The notes under the pieces: generated by a model
What the model saw: the letters and a program-made list of their open reading frames with translations, nothing else
Database searches by the model: none
What the model was told of the DNA's origin: nothing
NCBI GenBank assembly: GCA_031287395.1
Contig: JAITTA010000124.1
Location: 1-14,598 of the forward strand
DNA length: 14,598 bases
Origin: Dysgonamonadaceae bacterium
Lineage (GTDB): Bacteria > Bacteroidota > Bacteroidia > Bacteroidales > Azobacteroidaceae
Direction of reading: 5' to 3'
Translations under genes and position numbers: made by a program
In this document: positions 1-6,725 of the stretch, piece after piece
Position numbering within the stretch: the first letter of the stretch is position 1
Layout: every line of letters starts with the position of its first letter

Positions 1-418
1 CACGTTGAACCTGCAAATCCTGGATTGAGGATGCAAAATCGGGAATATTTACCCAGAACACGCCATGGGATTCGGAATCATTCACCGGCACCCCGTTGGC
101 TGTAATGTTAATCCGGTTAGCATCTGTTCCCCGGATACGAAATCCGGTATAACCAATCCCGGTTCCCGCATCGGAAGTTGCAACAACGGAAGGAGTAAGC
201 ATCAACAAATAAGGGATGTCTTGTCCGTAATTGACTTTTTCGATTTTTTTCCTATCCAGATCGGAATAAGTCAACGGCATCTTTTCTTTAGCCCGTGTGG
301 AGATAATTTGGACTTCCTGCAAATCGACGGATGGGAGGCTGTCTGTTTTTTCTTGTGAGAATACCAACATTCCGGTTGACAAAATGAATATCAACCATGA
401 TAATAAAACCTTTTTCAT
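1..418 (-). CDS. TonB-dependent receptor, probable thiamine/thiamine-precursor transporter (N-terminal part, runs off window)
   Basis: Reading leftward from ATG at 418-416, the frame is open for 139 codons to the window edge, so only the N-terminus is present. Residues 1-21 form a Sec signal peptide (MKKVLLSWLIFILSTGMLVF, cleavage near FSQ). A TonB-box-like stretch follows at about 31-44 (VDLQEVQIISTRAK). A plug domain then begins, with its typical core at about 93-137, including FRIRGTDANRINITANGVPV and a QDLQV segment before the barrel. It lacks the carboxypeptidase-regulatory-like domain of SusC proteins. The role is energised uptake across the outer membrane. The substrate is inferred from the TPP riboswitch in its leader: Bacteroides are known to have riboswitch-controlled outer-membrane thiamine receptors. 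Family confidence is high; the substrate is inferred. Any downstream thiamine genes would lie outside the window. Confidence 0.9.
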   Translation of the reverse strand, partial: MKKVLLSWLIFILSTGMLVFSQEKTDSLPSVDLQEVQIISTRAKEKMPLTYSDLDRKKIEKVNYGQDIPYLLMLTPSVVATSDAGTGIGYTGFRIRGTDANRINITANGVPVNDSESHGVFWVNIPDFASSIQDLQVQR

Positions 419-490
419 TGTTTAATAAAATTACACAAACAGAACTTTTATCCCGACTTTTCGAATGAAAAATCACAAAACCGCCAAATC

Positions 491-578
491 TTACGATCTT
501 ACAATCTTACGGTCTTACGATCTTACGATCTTACGATCTTACGATCTTACGGTCTTACGATCTTACGGTCTTACGGTC
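491..578. repeat. Tandem octamer array (11 x TTACRRTC) in the riboswitch-controlled leader
   Basis: Eleven uninterrupted 8-base units run from 491 to 578. On the plus strand they are TTACGATC (six copies), TTACGGTC (four) and TTACAATC (one). No spacers separate the units, so this is not a CRISPR array. It lies between the TPP aptamer and the start codon of the receptor at 418, inside the transcribed leader, where the RNA reads GAUCGUAA/GACCGUAA. The array is non-coding, so length changes would alter leader length or folding rather than reading frame. Confidence 0.95.
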
Positions 579-671
579 TTCTTCAAGTTCCATTTGACGG
601 ATTCAACAAAAAAGGGGATTATTTGAGATCAATTTTTCTTCATTTTTCAGGAAGAAATGTGCCGGCCGGCA

Positions 672-757
672 ATCTTTGTCCCTCCGCCGGTATGATCCGG
701 TTCAGGTTCAAAGGGTGTAATCTCAGCCCGGCATATTTGACGGGCACCCCTAAAGAT
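672..757 (-). promoter_or_regulatory. TPP (thiamine pyrophosphate) riboswitch, THI element
   Basis: On the minus strand every conserved part of the TPP aptamer is present. P1 pairs AUCUUU (757-752) with AAAGAU (677-672). The core GGGGUGCC is followed by a P3 stem GCCCG/CGGGC, then the invariant CUGAGA, then ACCC closing P2. The P4/P5 arm reads CCUGAACCGG, AUCAU, ACCGGCGGAGGGA. It lies about 250 bases upstream of the TonB-dependent receptor ending the window on the left, with nothing between them but leader. By family knowledge, TPP binding lowers expression of thiamine uptake or synthesis genes. The expression platform is not obvious: no strong U-run terminator directly follows the aptamer. 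Confidence 0.96.
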
Positions 758-765
758 ATCGGACG

Positions 766-796
766 CAAAAGTAGTGAAAAAAAAATGAATTACAAA
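766..796 (-). promoter_or_regulatory. Bacteroides-type promoter for the riboswitch and receptor
   Basis: On the minus strand a TTTG (796-793) is followed after 19 bases by TACTTTTG (773-766), a full match to the Bacteroides -33/-7 consensus TTTG-N19-21-TAnnTTTG. The expected start, about 7 bases downstream near 759, places the RNA 5' end just before the P1 stem of the TPP aptamer. This agreement of promoter and aptamer positions supports both calls. Confidence 0.8.
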
Positions 797-1149
797 ATGA
801 ATGGAATTTAAATTCCCGATATTAATTTTCCATTAAAATTTTTGTTTAAGAAAAAAATGAATATATTTGTCGCGTAGAAAAGGATAATTTATACAAAATG
901 TTTTATTTGTAGCAGTTATAAGGGATTCATAATTGCTTGTAGTTATCTTTGTTGACATTATGAATTTTGAGAACCACATTTCGTTTGAATGAAATATTAC
1001 TTCTTTTGGGTATCTTTGTAATATTTTGTAATTAATTGAAACATATTATTGCAGACGTTCTTCCGGAATCAGGATCCATCTTCATTTCAATCAGTAAATA
1101 CATTTATTACATGGTAAAACGAAATATACAAATTCTATTCATTTTGAAC

Positions 1150-1161
1150 GTGTACGCACAC
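1150..1161. promoter_or_regulatory. Candidate operator half of a pair (imperfect palindrome GTGTACGCACAC)
   Basis: GTGTACGCACAC differs at one base from the perfect 12-bp palindrome found 32 bp downstream. The central CG and the even-length palindrome resemble LacI- or GntR-family operators, but the regulator is not in the window and the family is inferred. It lies about 135 bp upstream of the best -7 box for the susC1 transcript. Confidence 0.5.
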
Positions 1162-1181
1162 AGTTATTTTGCAATGAGTCC

Positions 1182-1193
1182 GTGTACGTACAC
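1182..1193. promoter_or_regulatory. Candidate operator (perfect palindrome GTGTACGTACAC)
   Basis: GTGTACGTACAC is its own reverse complement over 12 bases. Its centre (1187/1188) is exactly 32 bp from the centre of the related site (1155/1156), about three helical turns, so dimers on both sites would sit on the same face of the DNA. This is what one expects for cooperative binding by a palindrome-reading repressor. The regulator is unknown. Confidence 0.55.
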
Positions 1194-1293
1194 AATGAAA
1201 TAACTTAAATATCGGAAACATGATGTGGATTTTTATTTTTTTAATTAACATAATTTTAATAAATTATTTCGTTCTAAAATTTGCAGAATGGAA

Positions 1294-1301
1294 TAAATTT
1301 G
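1294..1301 (+). promoter_or_regulatory. Candidate -7 box for the susC1 transcript (TAAATTTG)
   Basis: TAAATTTG is a perfect match to the Bacteroides -7 consensus TAnnTTTG. There is no clean TTTG at 19-21 bases upstream; the nearest partial match is TTTC at 1267-1270 with a 23-base gap, so the promoter would be weak or activator-dependent. Transcription would start near 1307-1308, inside the dinucleotide run. The other perfect -7 boxes further upstream are alternatives. Confidence 0.4.
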
Positions 1302-1361
<60 letters not shown>

Positions 1362-1401
1362 TCTCTCCAGCTCTATAATAAAATTTTTTCAATTATACAA
1401 C

Positions 1402-1439
1402 CCCGTATAGGAACAGAAAATTCTTATACGGGATTTTTT
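1402..1439 (+). terminator. Intrinsic terminator in the leader of susC1
   Basis: CCCGTATAGGAA (1402-1413) pairs with TTCTTATACGGG (1421-1432): 12 bp with one G-U wobble and a 7-base loop. A and six T (1433-1439) follow. The U-run is on the plus-strand side, so it stops transcription heading towards susC1, about 190 bases before that gene. It may end a short RNA or act as an attenuator. TATAC at 1394-1398 could pair instead with GTATA of the 5' arm (1405-1409), a possible alternative fold. Confidence 0.75.
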
Positions 1440-1630
1440 ATTTTATAACTTTAAAAATAGAATGCCTATGGAAAAACCGGAAATAAATTGAGAATATAAA
1501 TAATCCTGGAAATAAAAACAACCTTGATTACTTATGGTAATAAAAGAATCGAAGAGTAACATCTAACTGAAAAATCGAATATGAAATAGAAAATGAATTT
1601 TTAACGCTAAAATGACAACAACACAATTGT

Positions 1631-4600
1631 ATGAAATTAAAAAAAACGAACATTATGAAAATTCCCCGAATTGTTTTTATTGGGCTTTGTTTATTCATTT
1701 TTTGGAGTAAAAGCCTGTCTGTTTATGCCTGGGGCTCTGAAGGCAATTCCGATACGAGCCAACAAAAAGGTATACAATTATCCGGAAAAGTTATTAGTGA
1801 GGAAGGAGATCCCATTGCCGGCGCAACAATCAAGATCAAAGGGAATACCTTTGTTGTCAAGATGGATGAAGCAGGAGGGTTTAACTTGAATCTTCCTTCC
1901 GAATATGAGACTATTATTATTTCGGCGCCGGGTTATTTCGATCGTGAAATGATCGTTGGAAGAGAAAGTACGGAATCCATAGACATTTTATTGAAAAAAG
2001 ATGTCAATCGTTTGGGAAGCCGGAATGAAGTCTATAATCTGTTTGGTTCCCAAAGGAGAGATCTGATTACCGGAGCCTATTCTCAAATTTACGGAGAGCA
2101 GGTTGAAAATTATGGTGTTACCAATAATGAGCTTCGCTTAACCGGCTTATTACCAGGCCTATTTGTTATGCAGAGTAATGGTGAACCGGGAGATGAAGGA
2201 TCCTCGATGTTGATCCGTGGCCGGAGGACATTCAGAGGAAACAGTCCGATTATCCTTGTCGATGGTTTTGAACGAAGCATGAGTTTATTGGACCCGAATG
2301 AAATAGAGGCTATAACCGTGTTGAAAGATGCGGCAGCAACGGCTCGATACGGTTTACGGGGAAGTAACGGTATTATCCAGGTTACCACGAAGCGAGGAAA
2401 AGAAGGCAAGGTAAAAGTGGTCGCAAATATTCGCGGCGGATTGAAAAAACCGACAACAGAACCGAAAATACTGGATTCATACGACTATGCCCAGTTGTAT
2501 AATGAAGCTCAATTGAATGACAATCCGAATGCTACACCCCGTTATAGTGAAACGTATTTAAAGAAATACATGAATGCACGTAACGGCATCATTGAAGACC
2601 CGAATGACATTTATTTATATCCCAATATCAATTGGTATAAAGAATTCACAAACGACAATACGTGGCAACAACGTTATAGCGTGAGCCTGTCGGGAGGAAA
2701 TGATTTCGCCCGGTTTTTTGTTTCCGGTGGTTATCTGAGTAATTCCGGAATGTATACCACCGATAAGAATGCGAATACATACAGTACGAATTCTAATCAG
2801 GATTTGATGACTATCCGTTCGAATGTGGACATTCATGTAAATAAACGGTTTAATATATCGCTGGATATTAACGGCAGACAAGAACAACGTCGATGGACAG
2901 GAGCAAGAGGTTCTGCCGCCGATATCTTCAGGGCGCTTATAAATACGCCTCCGAATGCATTTCCGGTTTTCCAGAAAGAGGTGGATTCCGCTACCGGTAT
3001 GCAAATGTTGGGAGGTACAAAAGATTATACGAATAACCCCTACGGATTGTTGAACAGAAAAGGCTATTCCCTGTCTTTGACACGCGCCATGGCTACTTCT
3101 CTTAAAATGAACTATGAGTTGGATTTTGTTACCAAAGGTTTATTCATGCATGGAGAACTGGCCTTCGACAGTGAATATTTAATGTACACGAACCGGAATA
3201 AAAACTTCAGTGTTTGGAACGTGGATGTGGATAGCGACGGTCAACCCAAACAGGAAGAAGGATCAAAAAGTTATTATATCAAAACAGGATCCGATACTCA
3301 GATGAGTCCGGGAGGAGAATATCCGAGTACCAGCCGGAAAATGAATTATCGTTTGGGGCTTCATTACAGCCGGAGTTTCGGAGACCATCGTATTTTTGCC
3401 GAAGCCTTGTTCAATCAGCGTGAAATATCTCAGGATATAGGGGATCTTCCGAGAATATACAGAGGAGGAGACGGTCAGATTTCTTATCAATACAAAGATA
3501 AATACCTGGCTGATTTCAGCATGAGTATGATGGGTTCGGAACAGTTCCTGAAAAACGACCGCTTCGGAATATTTCCGGCATTGTCGCTCGGATGGATTAT
3601 TACGCAAGAATCTTTTCTTAAAAATAATCCCGTCTTGAGTTTCCTCAAAATCCGCGGTTCGGTCGGTGAAACCGGATGGGACGACATCGGGGGGTACTTT
3701 TTGTGGTATCAAAAATTCTCAAATCAGTCGGGAGCAACCAGTTTCGGACAGACGGCAATTTCTGTTGACGGGATTCAGGAACAAGCTTTCGCATTGGATA
3801 ACGTCACGTGGGAAAAAGACCTGAAATACAATATCGGTTTGGATGTCCGTTTCTTCAGAGACCGGATTGCATTGACTGCAGATGTATTTAAAGAAACGAA
3901 CCGGGACATCATGCGAGCGCCGGAATTGCCATATTCCATGGGTATCCGGTTCCCTGATTTTCCTATCGGAAAAGTTGAAAATAAAGGAATTGAGGTTTCC
4001 CTCAGTTACACCGACAGAATCGGAAATGTAAAGTATGGTATTTCAGGAATGGTTACCTACGCCACCAATAAGATTCTTGAAATGGGAGAAGCTCAGAAAC
4101 TTTATCCATATCAAATGGCCACAGGACACCCACTTGAAAATCGATTCGGATATATTGCTTTGGGACTTTTCAAATCGGAGGAGGAAATAGCCAATAGTCC
4201 GAAACAAACTTTTACCACGGTTGTAAAGCCCGGAGACATCAAATACCAAGATATAAACAATGACGGATTGATCGACAGTTACGATCAGACCTATCTCGGA
4301 GGAGGCCCGGAACCCAATCTTCAAGGAGGAGTTCAATTGAATCTGGAATGGAAAGGATTCGATTTGAGTTTCTTGTTGACAGGATCGAACGGAGGCTGGT
4401 TACAGGTAACGGGAGAATCTATGTGGGCATTTTATAACAACGGCACAGCAAATGAACACCATTTGGGTAGATTCAATCCAAACGATGAGTCCACCTGGGA
4501 TAATGCTACTTATCCTCGTTTGAGTTTATCCAATAATTCGGGAAACCAACAAACTTCTACTTATTGGAGAATAAATGCAAGACAATTAAGATTGAAAAAT

Positions 4601-4792
4601 TTTGAAATCGGTTATTCCATACCCGTGAAATGGAGTAAAAATGTATTGAATAAGCTTCGGTTTTATGTCAATGCTTACAACTGGTTATCATGGCAGAATA
4701 CGGATTTGGTTGATGTGGAAGCTCGTAACGGCAGTTATGTACAGTATCCTATTCAGAAAATACTCAATTTCGGTCTGAATGTTACTTTTTAA
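1631..4792 (+). CDS. SusC/RagA-family TonB-dependent outer-membrane transporter (SusC1)
   Basis: A 1053-residue SusC-type transporter, usual length for the family. A signal peptide ends near VYA at residue 33. A carboxypeptidase-regulatory-like domain lies at about 47-112 (LSGKVISEEGDPIAGATIKI). The plug follows at about 135-260, with SPIILVDGFE (205-214), EIEAITVLKDAAATARYG (224-241) and GIIQVTTKRG (247-256). A calcium-site-like loop DINNDGLIDSYD lies near 874-885, and the barrel ends in the usual terminal Phe (FGLNVTF). It would form the barrel of an outer-membrane importer with SusD1 as lid. The usual EVVVVGYG TonB-box region is replaced by EVYNLFGSQRR (133-143). Met9 at 1655 is an equally good start: the bases before it (acgaacatt) resemble those before susD1. 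An out-of-frame ATG at 1612 opens a 32-codon frame overlapping the start. Confidence 0.95.
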   Translation: MKLKKTNIMKIPRIVFIGLCLFIFWSKSLSVYAWGSEGNSDTSQQKGIQLSGKVISEEGDPIAGATIKIKGNTFVVKMDEAGGFNLNLPSEYETIIISAPGYFDREMIVGRESTESIDILLKKDVNRLGSRNEVYNLFGSQRRDLITGAYSQIYGEQVENYGVTNNELRLTGLLPGLFVMQSNGEPGDEGSSMLIRGRRTFRGNSPIILVDGFERSMSLLDPNEIEAITVLKDAAATARYGLRGSNGIIQVTTKRGKEGKVKVVANIRGGLKKPTTEPKILDSYDYAQLYNEAQLNDNPNATPRYSETYLKKYMNARNGIIEDPNDIYLYPNINWYKEFTNDNTWQQRYSVSLSGGNDFARFFVSGGYLSNSGMYTTDKNANTYSTNSNQDLMTIRSNVDIHVNKRFNISLDINGRQEQRRWTGARGSAADIFRALINTPPNAFPVFQKEVDSATGMQMLGGTKDYTNNPYGLLNRKGYSLSLTRAMATSLKMNYELDFVTKGLFMHGELAFDSEYLMYTNRNKNFSVWNVDVDSDGQPKQEEGSKSYYIKTGSDTQMSPGGEYPSTSRKMNYRLGLHYSRSFGDHRIFAEALFNQREISQDIGDLPRIYRGGDGQISYQYKDKYLADFSMSMMGSEQFLKNDRFGIFPALSLGWIITQESFLKNNPVLSFLKIRGSVGETGWDDIGGYFLWYQKFSNQSGATSFGQTAISVDGIQEQAFALDNVTWEKDLKYNIGLDVRFFRDRIALTADVFKETNRDIMRAPELPYSMGIRFPDFPIGKVENKGIEVSLSYTDRIGNVKYGISGMVTYATNKILEMGEAQKLYPYQMATGHPLENRFGYIALGLFKSEEEIANSPKQTFTTVVKPGDIKYQDINNDGLIDSYDQTYLGGGPEPNLQGGVQLNLEWKGFDLSFLLTGSNGGWLQVTGESMWAFYNNGTANEHHLGRFNPNDESTWDNATYPRLSLSNNSGNQQTSTYWRINARQLRLKNFEIGYSIPVKWSKNVLNKLRFYVNAYNWLSWQNTDLVDVEARNGSYVQYPIQKILNFGLNVTF

Positions 4793-4825
4793 CTCCTTTA
4801 TTAACGCTTAAAAAACACAACGATT

Positions 4826-6706
4826 ATGAATAAAATAATAAAATATGTCTGGATATTGGGAACTACGATTGCATGGTTCGGCTCCTGTTCCGATGATCCG
4901 TTTTATGCGGTCCCGATCGAGTTTCAGGGAGCCCAGGAAGTTTTTACGGACTCCATCAAAGCCGGAAGGTTTGTCAATAACGCCTATACGGAGCAACCCG
5001 CTGATGTTGCCGGTAGTTTTAACTGGATGGACGGTAATGCCATGTTTGCTTCAACTACAGATGAGGCGATGCACATACAATCCAATAAATCATCTCAATC
5101 GGCTGCTCAACGGATGAGCGCCGGGAACTGGAATCCTTCCAACATGCGTTATTACAGATCCAGCGATGGCGCCGGTGAAATCGGTCGATGGATGAAGTGG
5201 GGAGGTTACCACGGAAACAGAAAAGCCAATACGGCCATTAAATACATTCCTTTGCTTCCGACCAGGTATTCAAAGAGATACCGCGACCGTTTGATGGGAG
5301 AAGCCGTGTTTTTACGCGCCATACAACATTTTCATCTTTTCCAGATGTGGGGTGGAATTCCTATTGTAGATATCTCTTTTGAGGCTTCGGATGATGTTCA
5401 AATTCCAAGGAATACGGTTGAGGAAACGGTAGATTTCATTTCCAAAGAGATGCTGCGCGCTGCGGAATTTTTGCCTGAAACGCCTTATGTTGTAGCCGAC
5501 GAAGTCGGACGCATTTCCCGGGGAGCCTGTTATGCTTATTGCGCGAGAACATTATTGTATGCGGCAAGTCCATTGTATAACGGAACCGGTTTCGATGGAA
5601 AATCGAATACTTTAATCTGTTATGGGAATACGGATCCTAATCGTTGGAAACTGGCGGCAGAAGCTGCCCAGATGGCAATTGACCTGGGTTGGTACGAATT
5701 GTTTAAAAATAATGGAGCGACTCCTAATACTACAAATGCCAGTAATGCCAACACTTCTTTCGGTACAACTCCCTTGGGAAAAGGACAGGAAAATTACCAC
5801 CAACTGTTCAATGAGTGGGGTGCTAACAATAACAACAATGAAATGATTTTCGGTCGTATCCGCGGAACGAACCGGGATACCGAAAATGATAATTTCCCTG
5901 CCGGATTTACCAACTCAAAAGGAGGTACTTGTCCTTCACAGGATTTGGTTGATACTTATGAAATGAACGATGGAACATTGTTCGATTGGAATAATCCGAC
6001 ACATAAAGCGAAACCATACGATAACCGCGATCCGCGTTTTTATGCCACAATTATTTATGATGGAGCTACTTATAGAAGATTCGCCAATCAAACCAGCGCT
6101 TATACTTTCGATATTACCGAAGGAGGTAAAAATAAACCGAATAATGGCCTTACCAATACGGAAACAGGATATTACCTGTACAAATTCATGAATTACTATG
6201 ATTGCAATCCGGCCGGTAATTCGGGAGGTACATTCCACGTATGGATGGATATGCGTTTTGCCGAGGTATTGTTAAATTACGCGGAAGCTGCAAATGAATT
6301 CGGAGGTCCGGATTATGTCGTAAACGGGGCGACACGCCCGTTAACTCCGGTTCAGGCAATTGATTCTATCCGTTCCAGGGCCGGTATGCCTTCGGTTTCG
6401 GCATCTTTAGCTAAGAGGGGACAAACATTGAATAAGGAAACCTTGAGAGAATTCATCCGTCGTGAACGCCGTATCGAATTAGCTTTTGAAAACCATCGTT
6501 ATTTTGACGTCCGTCGGTGGATGATTATAGAACAATTACCTGATTATATCCGGGGAATGAAAATTACCAAAAGCGGTTCAAATAAAATCTATGATCCGAA
6601 TGTGGTTGCAGAGAATAAGGTTTTTGCAAAAAAACATTATTTCTTCCCAATACCTCAGGTTGAAATAAACCGGAATAAACAATTGGTTCAAAATCCCGAA
6701 TGGTAA
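4826..6706 (+). CDS. RagB/SusD-family surface glycan-binding lipoprotein (SusD1)
   Basis: A 626-residue SusD-like protein starting 33 bases after susC1, as expected for its partner. The lipoprotein signal ends in WFGSC with the lipidated Cys at residue 21. CSDD just after it fits the acidic surface-export signal of Bacteroides lipoproteins. The SusD N-terminal (TPR-rich) region spans roughly residues 60-400. The C-terminal RagB/SusD domain has the hallmark FIRRERRIELAFENHRYFDV from about residue 543 and ends in HYFFPIPQVEIN followed by LVQNPEW. By family it binds the glycan outside the cell and closes over the SusC1 barrel. The ligand cannot be read from the sequence. Confidence 0.95.
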   Translation: MNKIIKYVWILGTTIAWFGSCSDDPFYAVPIEFQGAQEVFTDSIKAGRFVNNAYTEQPADVAGSFNWMDGNAMFASTTDEAMHIQSNKSSQSAAQRMSAGNWNPSNMRYYRSSDGAGEIGRWMKWGGYHGNRKANTAIKYIPLLPTRYSKRYRDRLMGEAVFLRAIQHFHLFQMWGGIPIVDISFEASDDVQIPRNTVEETVDFISKEMLRAAEFLPETPYVVADEVGRISRGACYAYCARTLLYAASPLYNGTGFDGKSNTLICYGNTDPNRWKLAAEAAQMAIDLGWYELFKNNGATPNTTNASNANTSFGTTPLGKGQENYHQLFNEWGANNNNNEMIFGRIRGTNRDTENDNFPAGFTNSKGGTCPSQDLVDTYEMNDGTLFDWNNPTHKAKPYDNRDPRFYATIIYDGATYRRFANQTSAYTFDITEGGKNKPNNGLTNTETGYYLYKFMNYYDCNPAGNSGGTFHVWMDMRFAEVLLNYAEAANEFGGPDYVVNGATRPLTPVQAIDSIRSRAGMPSVSASLAKRGQTLNKETLREFIRRERRIELAFENHRYFDVRRWMIIEQLPDYIRGMKITKSGSNKIYDPNVVAENKVFAKKHYFFPIPQVEINRNKQLVQNPEW

Positions 6707-6725
6707 ATAAATAAATTATGTACAG

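Noticed and set aside
65..358. 97-residue plus-strand frame at the left edge
   Set aside because: It is antisense to the well-supported TonB-dependent receptor and has no recognisable domain.
491..578. CRISPR array
   Set aside because: The 8-base units are directly joined, with no spacers and no cas genes near.
623..811. 62-residue plus-strand frame
   Set aside because: It runs antisense across the TPP riboswitch and its promoter; the sequence is explained by the aptamer.
944..1018. TATCTTTG at 944-951 and 1011-1018 as susC1 promoters
   Set aside because: Both match the -7 consensus, but the first has no upstream TTTG in range and the second has one only at 23 bases (984-987). In such AT-rich DNA single boxes are common.
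1111..1203. 30-codon plus-strand frame (MVKRNIQILFILNVYAHSYF...)
   Set aside because: It overlaps both palindromes, whose structure explains the sequence, and no start signal or homology can be seen. A leader peptide is not excluded.
1612..1710. 32-codon frame overlapping the susC1 start
   Set aside because: It is out of frame with susC1, and its content is just the shifted reading of the susC1 signal peptide; probably chance.
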